64,000 nucleotides of DNA from Candidatus Riflebacteria bacterium HGW-Riflebacteria-2 (GTDB lineage Bacteria > Muiribacteriota > Ozemobacteria > Ozemobacterales > Ozemobacteraceae), in NCBI GenBank assembly GCA_002839435.1, contig PGYA01000006.1, positions 57,437 to 121,436 of the forward strand. The letters are read 5' to 3'. Numbering within the stretch: the first letter of the stretch is position 1; the number at the start of each line of letters is the position of its first letter. The notes below the pieces were generated by a model that saw nothing but the letters and a program-made list of their open reading frames with translations, did not search any database and had not been told where the DNA came from. The position numbers were made by a program, and so were the translations under genes. Below are positions 8,501 to 16,185 of this stretch, one piece after another.

Positions 8501-9058
8501 GGAAATCGCATGCAGCAGGTCAAAGTGCTGACCGAGTCCGTTCAAAAACAGATCAACGACCAGATCGCCGCTGAAATAGAAATTGCAAAAAAATCAGTTG
8601 CATCACTCAAGGAGCGGCTTTGTGGCATGAATGAGTTTGCCTCTTTAAGACCCGAACAACAAGAAGAGATCACCGGCCCGTTTGATGAGTTTTCGCGGGC
8701 AATTGCCAGCCATAAGCTTATTGCTGTAGTACGCGATACGCTGCGCCGCTTTGAAGAAAGTGATTATCAGAAGTATCTTACCCGTCTGGCCAACATGGGC
8801 CGACCAGCTCCAGTTCCAGCTCCGGCAAAGCCTGTCAGCACCAGAACCTCGACTAAAGGTAAGCCGACTGACTTCCAGGATGTTGAAAAGGAGCCCAATA
8901 AGATCGAGCCTGAGATTGAATATATCAGCAGTCGTGCTATACATGTCTCATTTGCCAAAGCCTGGCTTGCCGACGAAAACGATATCGACTGCTACGTCAC
9001 ATCAGTGCGTGAAGCTATGCTTGCCGAAATCCGCAAAGGCAAAAGAATTCAGATCTAA
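5501..9058 (+). CDS. brxC: BREX P-loop ATPase BrxC
   Basis: 1,185 residues, the size expected for BrxC/PglY-like ATPases. Walker A is GFFGSGKS at residues 64-71; a Walker B-like FFVDEVGQ lies near residue 255. The long remainder is helical with no further motif recognised. BrxC is the large ATPase of the BREX core and is required for both methylation and defence in characterised type I systems. A proline/alanine-rich linker (PAPVPAPAKPV) precedes the last 75 residues. The start ATG has GAGAGG upstream. It is followed after 9 bp by the AlbA_2 gene. Confidence 0.93.
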   Translation: MKLKNIFTKPVDRPIEGVIKADDEASLRLEIEEYVLTNEVEKRLESFLDAYINYENANGVWISGFFGSGKSHLLKMLALVLENRQIDGMATLDLFMPKCEHNEILRGDLKRAVSIPSKSILFNIDQKADVISKTQIDALLAVFVKVFDETCGYYGKQGHIAQFERDLDSRNLYSDFKTAYESIASRPWERGREQALLEAANIAKAYSKITGSSEADAQGILDKYRSQHRVSIEDFADQIKAWLDRKPANFRLNFFVDEVGQYIADNVKLMTNLQTIAESLATKCRGRAWVIVTAQEEMNYIVGEMSKQQSNDFSKIQARFNNRMKLTSSDVAEVIQKRLLTKNEEGIQQLTDLYHKESNNFKTLFDFADGSQTYRNYQDREHFIHSYPFTPYQFVLFQTAILNLSQHNAFEGKHSSVGERSMLGVFQQVAIQIGDHKIGQLATFDLMFEGIRTALKSNIQQAILKAEKQLDNQFAIKLLKTLFLVKYVKEFKPTLRNLTVLMLEGFKSDLPALRKKIEEALNLLEQQSYIQFNGDLFEYLTDEEKDVELEIKNTEVEAADIQAELEKIIFDYVIKNRKIRFQESAQDYSYSRKLDDHLHGREYELAINVISPFHDQIANEPFFRMQSMGRDELIVVMPPDPRLIHEIFMYKRTEKYIKQNISITQQEAIKRILTDKGFQNRERYTDLQQRIQKLLGQAKLFVAGTDIESSSEDAQTRISSGFYELINRTYANLRMLRGVVYSENDIARYLKNQGLYDDNVASLPESEQELLAFIQSNNRGGVRTTLKNLIERFEHKPYGWNFPAILCIVASLCSRGKLEVRSDANVLEDNELERSLRNTQAHANLVLEPQIEFTASQVRSLKAFFEDFFDSPPQSNEAKVLGKETGSAMQELMHQLTPVAAQAAQYPFLNTLKPALEKLKEFSGKPYTWYLTDLIRRQDELLDLKESVIDPIRKFMNGPQKAIFDTARKFVQDQESNFAYIEGNEAEQIAGALTEADCYKGNRMQQVKVLTESVQKQINDQIAAEIEIAKKSVASLKERLCGMNEFASLRPEQQEEITGPFDEFSRAIASHKLIAVVRDTLRRFEESDYQKYLTRLANMGRPAPVPAPAKPVSTRTSTKGKPTDFQDVEKEPNKIEPEIEYISSRAIHVSFAKAWLADENDIDCYVTSVREAMLAEIRKGKRIQI

Positions 9059-9067
9059 GGTAAACTA

Positions 9068-10741
9068 ATGATCTACGATGAGAAAGAGATTCTTAGACTG
9101 ATCCAGCAGGGTGAAAGCCTGGTGTTGGAGTTTAAAAGCGACCTTAAGAGCCTCCCTGATCGCGAATTGATCGCCGCGATAGTTTCCCTTGCCAACACCG
9201 AAGGTGGCAATCTGTTGCTTGGGGTTGAAGACGATGGTTCTATTACCGGCCTGCACTTAAACCACAATAACCTCAATGGGCTGCCGGCAATGATTGCAAA
9301 CAAAACCAATCCATCAATTTCTGTATCGGTCGAGCTTTTAAAGGTTCAAGGGCATAATATTGCATGTATCAGCGTGCCCAAATCCAGGCAGCTGGTATCT
9401 ACTTCTGAAGGTCTTTTGCAGCGGCGACGCATTAAGCTTGATGGCACACCGGAAGCAGTTCCGTTTTACCCACATGAGTTTATTCAAAGACAGTCTTCAA
9501 TGGGTCTGATTGATCCTTCAGCAATTCCGATGCTCGACATCGCAGTCGAAGAGCTTGATCCTCTGCAAAGACTTCGCATTCGCAATGCCATCAAAAAGTA
9601 TGGTGGTGATCAGAGCTTGCTTCCATTAGCTGACGACGAACTTGACGGAGCTATGGGTCTTGTCGTAACTGTCGATGGACATAAACGGCCAACTTTGGCA
9701 GGCCTTCTGCTACTGGGAAGCGAAAGTTTGCTGCGTCGTCATTTGCCTGCCTACGAAGTTGCTTTTCAGGTGCTGCGTGGCACGGATGTTCTGGTCAATG
9801 AGTTTTTCCGCAAGCCGCTTTTAGAAACCTTCGAAGAAGTTGAATTGCTGTTCAGAGCCAGGGTAAGCGAAGAAGAAATTCAGGTTGGCCTTTTTCGGGT
9901 TCCTATTCCCGATTTTGACCGTCGCGCTTTTCGTGAGGCATTTGTTAATGCCCTGGCGCACCGGGATTACGGTCGCCTCGGCGCAGTTCATGTCAAAATG
10001 GATACTGATGGTCTGACTATCTCCAACCCGGGAGGATTTGTCGAAGGAGTAACGCTCGAAAACCTGCTTGTTGTTTCTCCTCGCGCCCGCAATCCCTTGT
10101 TGGCAGATATCATCAAGCGCATTGGCCTGGCTGAACGCACTGGTCGTGGTATCGATAGAATTTACGAGGGTATGTTGCGATATGGTCGCCCGGCACCAGA
10201 TTATGGCATGTCAGATTCTTCAACCGTTACATTGCAGATGTCGAGTGCCGAAGCCAACCTTGATTTTCTCAAGATGATTTTGCAGTGCGAAGACCGGGCA
10301 GGCGGATTTATGCCCATTGACAGTCTTATTATTCTCTCAAGGCTAAGTGAAGAAAGACGCCTGACCACTTCTGATCTGCTTGTTTCAGTGCAAAAGCCAG
10401 AAGCATCAGTTCGTGCCAGCCTGGAAAAGCTGGTTGAAGCAGGTCTGGTCGAGCCACACGGCGCGGGACGCGGTCGTATATATATGTTAAGTGCCAAGGT
10501 TTATCGACAGTCAGGTCAGAAAGCAGCCTATGTTCGCCAGGCTGGATTCAACCTGATTCGACAGGAACAGATGGTGCTTACCTATATAGAAAGTCATGGT
10601 CATATAAAGCGGTCAGATGTTATCGAACTTTGTAGTCTGACCCCATCACAGGCCTATCACCTTTTAAAAAAGCTCAAGGATCAGAAAAAAATCATACAAA
10701 CAGGGGAAAAGCGCCATGCCTTTTACACAAAGAATACCTAG
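9068..10741 (+). CDS. AlbA_2 / HATPase_c_4 DNA-binding protein, BREX-associated
   Basis: 557 residues. The N-terminus is an AlbA_2 (Schlafen-related) domain: GESLVLEFKSDLKSLPDREL, IVSLANTEGGNLLLGVEDDG. The middle has an ATPase region of the COG2865 type with NALAHRDYG, ISNPGGFVEGVTLENL and ERTGRGIDRIYEGM. The C-terminal 150 residues read as two winged-helix segments (TTSDLLVSVQKPEASVRASL and GHIKRSDVIELCSLTPSQAY). Such proteins are usually called transcriptional regulators or putative RecG-like helicases and are recurrent BREX neighbours. AAGG precedes the ATG, and the gene follows brxC by 9 bp, so it is in the operon. A regulatory or nucleic-acid-sensing role is plausible but inferred. Confidence 0.85.
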   Translation: MIYDEKEILRLIQQGESLVLEFKSDLKSLPDRELIAAIVSLANTEGGNLLLGVEDDGSITGLHLNHNNLNGLPAMIANKTNPSISVSVELLKVQGHNIACISVPKSRQLVSTSEGLLQRRRIKLDGTPEAVPFYPHEFIQRQSSMGLIDPSAIPMLDIAVEELDPLQRLRIRNAIKKYGGDQSLLPLADDELDGAMGLVVTVDGHKRPTLAGLLLLGSESLLRRHLPAYEVAFQVLRGTDVLVNEFFRKPLLETFEEVELLFRARVSEEEIQVGLFRVPIPDFDRRAFREAFVNALAHRDYGRLGAVHVKMDTDGLTISNPGGFVEGVTLENLLVVSPRARNPLLADIIKRIGLAERTGRGIDRIYEGMLRYGRPAPDYGMSDSSTVTLQMSSAEANLDFLKMILQCEDRAGGFMPIDSLIILSRLSEERRLTTSDLLVSVQKPEASVRASLEKLVEAGLVEPHGAGRGRIYMLSAKVYRQSGQKAAYVRQAGFNLIRQEQMVLTYIESHGHIKRSDVIELCSLTPSQAYHLLKKLKDQKKIIQTGEKRHAFYTKNT

Positions 10742-10760
10742 GCATTGCACGTCGTGTTTA

Positions 10761-10852
10761 GTCTATACACGCAAGTGCATAGACTCGTGTATAGAAAGCA
10801 TGATATGCGCTGAGTTTAGAGATCTGCGCCAATTTATGCGCCAGACGCATAA
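10761..10852. promoter_or_regulatory. Palindrome-rich control region before the ATPase/nuclease pair
   Basis: Within the 175-bp gap there are three related elements: GTCTATACACG (10761-10771), GTGCATAGAC (10775-10784, reverse complement matching the first at 9 of 10 positions) and CGTGTATAGA (10786-10795, perfect 10-bp inverted repeat of 10762-10771). A second palindrome, TTATGCG-CCAGA-CGCATAA, lies at 10834-10852. AT-rich promoter-like sequence follows up to the ATG at 10917. This looks like an operator/promoter for an independently controlled cassette. Confidence 0.6.
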
Positions 10853-10916
10853 AAATGTTCTATTAAAATTTTAAATAATTATAAAATGAAACGGCAAAGG
10901 CAAAACGAATAAAAAC

Positions 10917-12092
10917 ATGATTACGCAATTTGAGCTAAAGAATTTCACCGCTTTCAGCGACATTAAGATCACTTTTTCTCCCCAAATCAATGTAATCATC
11001 GGCGAAAATGGCACTGGTAAAACCCATTTGCTCAAGGCTGTCTATAGCATGTGCGCCGGCGCGCCGCTTTTTAATACCAAGCATAATCCCAACGATGAGG
11101 ATCTAGAAGAAACGCTTACAACCAAGCTAATTCGTCTCTTTATGCCTTTGAACCATAAGCTCGGCAAAATTCATCGCCAAGGGGCAATTGAGAAGGCATA
11201 TATGCACGCCAGATTTGCCCAAGACCAGAGCATTTCTGCAACTTTTTTCAATAACTCCAGGTCTATTTCTATTCAAAATCAGAACAACTACGATCAATAT
11301 CAGACTACGGCGGTTTTCATCCCGACCAAAGAGGTTCTTTCGCTAGTGAAGGGGATAACAGACAAAACGCATGACCAGAAAACAGTCGAACTTATCTTTG
11401 ATGATGGTTACGTAGATCTTGCAAATGCGCTTATGAAAACAGCACGGGAGGATGTAGAAACTAAGATCAATCTTGAGCCGCGTCTGAATGCAATTATTCC
11501 AAATCTGGTTAACCTAATAGGCGGGCGTTACCAATTGAAAAACGGCGGCTTCTGCTTCCAACCAGGTAAATATGAGGAAAAGGCGGCTCCTAATAGGTCT
11601 AAAGCCCAAACAGCCCAAATATATCAAGATTCCACCGTAAAAAAATTTATTGCAACCAAAAAACAGCCATATTCGAGTGAAATGACGGCAGAGGGGTTCA
11701 GAAAAATCGGAATTCTGCATCGACTCCTGAACAACGAAACACTCAATCCTGGGTCAAGCGGTCCACTATTATGGGACGAACCTGAGTCCAACCTGAACCC
11801 CAAACTGATGAAACAACTCGTGCAAATTCTGCTGGAGTTATCACGCAATGGCCAGCAGATCATTTTGGCAACTCATGACTACGTCTTACTCAAGTGGCTC
11901 GATCTGCTCATAGACAAAGACAAAAATGACCATGTGCGCTTCCACAGCCTTTACCGCGATCCTGACACCACAGAGATCAAATTAGCCTCAACCGATTATT
12001 ACTCGAGAATCACACCGAACCCGATTGATGAAGCCTTTGGCTCTCTCATCAATCAGGAGATCGAAAATGACATGGGAGGCCTCGGCAAATGA
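10917..12092 (+). CDS. AAA-family (ABC/OLD-like) ATPase of a two-gene cassette
   Basis: 391 residues. Walker A is GENGTGKT at residues 29-36, after an N-terminus (MITQFELKNFTAFSDIKITF) typical of SMC/OLD/RecF-like ATPases. Walker B and D-loop, LLWDEPESNLNP, lie around residue 284, followed by a switch histidine in ILATHDYVLLKWLD. There is no TOPRIM domain at the C-terminus, unlike OLD/Gabija GajA. The stop overlaps the start of the next gene by 4 bp. ATPases of this class commonly sense or gate a partner effector in antiphage systems (PARIS, Septu). It has its own upstream control region and sits between brxC/AlbA_2 and pglX, so it is a cassette inserted in the BREX locus. Partner and role are inferred. 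Confidence 0.82.
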   Translation: MITQFELKNFTAFSDIKITFSPQINVIIGENGTGKTHLLKAVYSMCAGAPLFNTKHNPNDEDLEETLTTKLIRLFMPLNHKLGKIHRQGAIEKAYMHARFAQDQSISATFFNNSRSISIQNQNNYDQYQTTAVFIPTKEVLSLVKGITDKTHDQKTVELIFDDGYVDLANALMKTAREDVETKINLEPRLNAIIPNLVNLIGGRYQLKNGGFCFQPGKYEEKAAPNRSKAQTAQIYQDSTVKKFIATKKQPYSSEMTAEGFRKIGILHRLLNNETLNPGSSGPLLWDEPESNLNPKLMKQLVQILLELSRNGQQIILATHDYVLLKWLDLLIDKDKNDHVRFHSLYRDPDTTEIKLASTDYYSRITPNPIDEAFGSLINQEIENDMGGLGK

Positions 12093-12625
12093 AGGTCGTT
12101 GAAGCTGACGGTTTCGAGTTTCGGTTTACGGATGCCTTGGAAGCGTTCGTTTTCGACGAGAAGGACAAAACCAAACCCACATTTCACGGAGCGCCCATGA
12201 AGGGCGTTGACATCGTGGCTGAGTTCGATAAAGCGTATGTCTACGTTGAGTTGAAGGACTATGACGACCCCTCTGTTTACGACGTCCTCGGTGCCGCAAA
12301 CGACGGCGAACAGATATCTCGACAGGCATGCTTCAAATGGTTGAAAAATTATCTGAAATACAAGTTCAGAGATTCCTACCTCTACCGGCACGCCGAGCAG
12401 AAGGTTGAAAAACCAATCCACTATGTCTGCCTAACCACCTTTGATAATGCCCTGAACACTCGGATGCAGAAGGCGCTTAAGCAGGAACTTCCCGTAGGCA
12501 AAGCTTCACGCCGTTGGGCTCAGGCTCTGGCTACAAGTTGCCAAGTCGTAAACATAAACAAATGGAATGAGAACTTCCCGAAATGGCTAGCCAGACGTAT
12601 CAACACGGCAACAGAAGGAGCATGA
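12089..12625 (+). CDS. Putative PD-(D/E)xK-like nuclease partner
   Basis: 178 residues, not confidently recognised as a named family. Near residues 39-58 it has KGVDIVAEFDKAYVYVELKD, which fits a PD-(D/E)xK active site (Asp in GVD, then ELK about 13 residues later on the next strand). The rest is helical and basic, with several Trp (CFKWLKNYLKYKF, NKWNENFPKWLARR). It is coupled to the ATPase by a 4-bp overlap and ends one base before the pglX start, so it is co-translated with both. The likely role is effector nuclease gated by the ATPase. The nuclease call rests on a short motif only. Confidence 0.5.
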   Translation: MKVVEADGFEFRFTDALEAFVFDEKDKTKPTFHGAPMKGVDIVAEFDKAYVYVELKDYDDPSVYDVLGAANDGEQISRQACFKWLKNYLKYKFRDSYLYRHAEQKVEKPIHYVCLTTFDNALNTRMQKALKQELPVGKASRRWAQALATSCQVVNINKWNENFPKWLARRINTATEGA

Positions 12626-12626
12626 G

Positions 12627-15600
12627 ATGGACACTTCTAAAATCAAAAAATTTGCACAGTATGCGCGGCGGAATTTGATCGAACAGGTTGAGGCAAAGCT
12701 CAAGCTGGTTCTGGCTGGTGGAAGCGCAGCGCGCCGAGAGAATACTGCAGCAATAAAGAAGCTTGAAGAAAGTATCGCTGCCAGCAGCAAAGAACAGGTT
12801 GTCGAGCGGGTGGCCTATATCTGGTTCAACCGCTTTTGCGCTCTGCGATATATGGATATCAATCGATATACTGGCATTGGTGTGGTCTCACCGGCAGCGG
12901 GGCAATTTCAACCCGAGATTCTGGCAGAAGCCAAAATGGGGCATATCGCTGATGAAATAGCTTCAGACAAAGTCAAACAGCAGGTTTTTGCCGTATTAGA
13001 CGATAAAACACCCAGTCGCGATCCGCAGGGCGAAGCATATCGCCTGTTAATTGTTGCTGTCTGCAATTTCTGGAACAAGCAGATGCCGTTTCTGTTTCAG
13101 CGCATTGACGATTTTACCGAACTGCTGATGCCAGATGACCTGCTGTCGGGCAATTCAATTCTGGCCTATACCCGCGAAGCAATGACACCAGAGGTTTGCC
13201 AAGATGTTGAAGTAATCGGCTGGCTGTATCAGTTTTATATTTCTGAGAAAAAAGACCGGGTTTTCGAAGGTCTCAAGAAGAACAAAAAGATCACACCCGA
13301 AAACATTCCGGCCGCCACCCAGCTTTTTACACCACACTGGATTGTGCGCTATCTCGTCGAAAATTCACTTGGCCGCCTCTGGATGCTGAACCGGCCCAAC
13401 TCAAAGCTGATCAAAAAGATGGACTATTACATCAAGCCAGATCAGCCTGAAACTGATTTTTTGCGGGTCAGCAAACCCGAAGAGATCAAGATCTGCGACC
13501 CGGCCTGCGGTTCGGGGCACATGCTGGTTTATGCCTTTGATCTGCTTTACGCAATTTACGAAGAAGAAGGCTACGAGGCTGTCGAAATACCAGAAAAAAT
13601 CCTGACCAACAATCTCTACGGCATAGAGATCGACGAACGCGCCGGTGAACTGGCTGCCTTTGCCCTGGCTATGAAAGCCCTGCAATACGACAAGCGTTTC
13701 TTTCGTCGCATGAACGGTGACGATAAGACCGTCAAGCCGAATGTCTGCGTTCTGCAGAATGTAATCTTCGATGATAAAGAACTCAAAGATTATATGGACT
13801 TCGTTGGCAGAGATCTCTTTGCAGCCCCGCTGCAGACCACCCTGCGCCAGTTCGAAGAAGCCGATAACTTCGGCTCCTTGATCAGACCGGATGTCACCGA
13901 CGTGGACGGTATGCTCAGGATTCTGGAGACAAAGAACGTTTCGGAACATCTATTTATAAGCATTACACACCATAAGGTGCTGCAAGCCATGCGGCAGGCC
14001 GATTACCTCAGCCCGAAATACCATGTGGTGATTGCCAATCCGCCTTATATGGGTAGCCGGAGCATGAATAAACGTCTCGATGCTTTTGCGAAAGGAAATT
14101 ATCCACTTTCGAAAGCGGACATTTATGCAATATTCATTGAACGCGGATGGAGTCTTAGTAAGAAACTTGGCTACCTTGGATTCATAAGCATGCAGTCTTG
14201 GATGTTTCTGTCTTCTTTTGAGAAGTTACGGAGCTGGATGCTTTCAAGCTCAACTATCACCAACATGGCACATTTGGGTGAAAGGGCCTTTGATTCGATA
14301 GGAGGTGCGGTTGTTTCAACAACTGCATTTATTACGCAAGTTCGACGTGCAACCGAAGTATTTGGGACATATGTTCGCCTAACTGGTGGTAAGAATGAGA
14401 GTGAAAAATCTGAGATGCTGCGAAACGCGGCGTTAGGTATAGCTCCGGATATTACCTACAGGACTACCGATGTGAATTTTAAAAAAATACCGGGAAGTCC
14501 AATTGCATATTGGGTGAGTCAGCCAGTTCTTGACGCATTTACGTCTTGTGACCGCGTGTCTGATAAGGTTACAACAGCTTATGGCTTGATCACCATGGAT
14601 AATAATAGGTTTGTTCGCGAATGGCAGGAAGTCAATCTGCGTGATGTCTTCCTAAAGCAGGGCGACTCGGATGACTGGGTTCCCTACAACAATGGTGGAA
14701 CATTCAGGAAGTGGTTCGGAAACCACGAAAACGTAGTCCGTTGGAAAAACGATGGCCAAGAAGTAAAACAATTTGCCAAAGACAAGAACGGAAGCATCAC
14801 AAGGACCGTGGTGGGGCAAGGGCATTACTTCAAGGAAGGGATTTCATGGAATGCTATCTCAACGGACAAAATTGGGGTTCGTCATTTCCCAAGCGGTTTT
14901 ATTTTTTCAAATGCGAGTATGTGCGCGTTTGGAAAAGAGCGAGATCTCGATATCACCTGTAGTGTTTTGAACGCTAAGGTTGCTCCACATTTCCTCCGTA
15001 TCCTTGCGCCTTCGGTAAACTTCGGAGCTATGCAAATTGGTGCAGTGCCTTTCCCCAAAACAGGTCAGACCAATGCTGTTTCTGAAACGGCTCGTCGGTT
15101 AAGTGCCGCGGGAAAATTTGACTGGAATTCCTACGAAACCTCTTGGGACTTCACCGGCCTCCCACTACTGAATCCAGAATACCGTCAAGCAACTCTGAAA
15201 AACACCTACCAGAAGCTCCGCGCCCACTGGCGGGAGATGACGCTGGAGATGCAGCACCTGGAGGAAGAGAACAACCGTATCTTCATCGAGGCTTATGGCC
15301 TACAAGATGAACTGACGCCCGAGGTGCCGCTGGGCGAGATCACCCTGACCTGCAACCCTTGGTATCGCTATGGCAAAGAACTGCCTGAACAAAAAAAGGG
15401 CGAATTCCCGATAGACCAGGAACTCGAAGACCGCCTGCTCGCCGATACCATGAAAGAATTCATCAGTTACGCTGTTGGTTGCATGTTTGGCCGCTATGCA
15501 CTCGAAAAACCGGGGCTGATTCTCGCCAATCAGGGCGAGACATTCGAAGATTATCTGAAGCAGATCCCCGAACCCAGCTTTCCCGCCGACAAAGACAATG

Positions 15601-16178
15601 TAATACCAATGCTCGACGGTGACTGGTTCACCGATGACATCACCGAGCGCTTCAGACAGTTTTTGCGCGTCACCTTTAGCGCTGAGCATTATGAAGAAAA
15701 TCTCAAGTTCATCGAAGATGCCATCGGCAAAGATATTCGCAAAGATTTTCTTAAAGATTTTTACAGCGACCATGTTAAACGCTACAAAAAACGTCCGATC
15801 TACTGGCTGTTCTCAAGTCCCAAAGGCAGCTTTAACGCGCTGATCTATATGCATCGCTACCGCCCTGACACGGTCAGCGTGGTTCTTAACGACTACCTGC
15901 GCGAGTTCCGCACCAAGCTCGCCGCCCGACTTGACCACCTGAAGCGTGTCGAAGCCAGCGGCGATGCCTCAAAAGCCGAAAAAGCCAAAGCGTTGAAAGA
16001 GATCGAAAACCTCAAAAAAACCATCGACGAACTCAACACCTGGGAACACGATGTGCTCTATCCGCTTGCCACCAGCAAGATAGAAATAGACCTCGACGAC
16101 GGCGTCAAAGCCAACTACCCCAAATTTGGCACTGCCCTCAAAAAAATACCCGGCCTTGATGCAAAAGATGAAGAGTGA
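12627..16178 (+). CDS. pglX: BREX adenine-specific DNA methyltransferase PglX
   Basis: 1,183 residues, typical for type I PglX. The SAM-binding motif I reads DPACGSGHMLVYAFD near residue 290 and the catalytic motif IV is NPPY near residue 470, in the order of gamma-class N6-adenine methyltransferases. PglX marks the host genome at a non-palindromic site and sets BREX specificity. GAAGGAG overlaps the end of the previous gene and serves as the ribosome binding site. About 14,090-15,090, downstream of NPPY and probably the target-recognition region, is visibly AT-richer with different synonymous codons than the rest, suggesting exchange of specificity by recombination. The frame is intact. Confidence 0.95.
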   Translation: MDTSKIKKFAQYARRNLIEQVEAKLKLVLAGGSAARRENTAAIKKLEESIAASSKEQVVERVAYIWFNRFCALRYMDINRYTGIGVVSPAAGQFQPEILAEAKMGHIADEIASDKVKQQVFAVLDDKTPSRDPQGEAYRLLIVAVCNFWNKQMPFLFQRIDDFTELLMPDDLLSGNSILAYTREAMTPEVCQDVEVIGWLYQFYISEKKDRVFEGLKKNKKITPENIPAATQLFTPHWIVRYLVENSLGRLWMLNRPNSKLIKKMDYYIKPDQPETDFLRVSKPEEIKICDPACGSGHMLVYAFDLLYAIYEEEGYEAVEIPEKILTNNLYGIEIDERAGELAAFALAMKALQYDKRFFRRMNGDDKTVKPNVCVLQNVIFDDKELKDYMDFVGRDLFAAPLQTTLRQFEEADNFGSLIRPDVTDVDGMLRILETKNVSEHLFISITHHKVLQAMRQADYLSPKYHVVIANPPYMGSRSMNKRLDAFAKGNYPLSKADIYAIFIERGWSLSKKLGYLGFISMQSWMFLSSFEKLRSWMLSSSTITNMAHLGERAFDSIGGAVVSTTAFITQVRRATEVFGTYVRLTGGKNESEKSEMLRNAALGIAPDITYRTTDVNFKKIPGSPIAYWVSQPVLDAFTSCDRVSDKVTTAYGLITMDNNRFVREWQEVNLRDVFLKQGDSDDWVPYNNGGTFRKWFGNHENVVRWKNDGQEVKQFAKDKNGSITRTVVGQGHYFKEGISWNAISTDKIGVRHFPSGFIFSNASMCAFGKERDLDITCSVLNAKVAPHFLRILAPSVNFGAMQIGAVPFPKTGQTNAVSETARRLSAAGKFDWNSYETSWDFTGLPLLNPEYRQATLKNTYQKLRAHWREMTLEMQHLEEENNRIFIEAYGLQDELTPEVPLGEITLTCNPWYRYGKELPEQKKGEFPIDQELEDRLLADTMKEFISYAVGCMFGRYALEKPGLILANQGETFEDYLKQIPEPSFPADKDNVIPMLDGDWFTDDITERFRQFLRVTFSAEHYEENLKFIEDAIGKDIRKDFLKDFYSDHVKRYKKRPIYWLFSSPKGSFNALIYMHRYRPDTVSVVLNDYLREFRTKLAARLDHLKRVEASGDASKAEKAKALKEIENLKKTIDELNTWEHDVLYPLATSKIEIDLDDGVKANYPKFGTALKKIPGLDAKDEE

Positions 16179-16185
16179 GAAATCA

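Noticed and set aside
10761..10795. CRISPR-like short repeats before the ATPase gene
   Set aside because: Only three related 9-10-mers in alternating orientation with no regular spacers; an operator cluster is a better explanation. No CRISPR array or cas gene is seen in the window.
10917..12625. Gabija or OLD system
   Set aside because: The ATPase lacks a TOPRIM nuclease domain and the partner is not a UvrD-like helicase.
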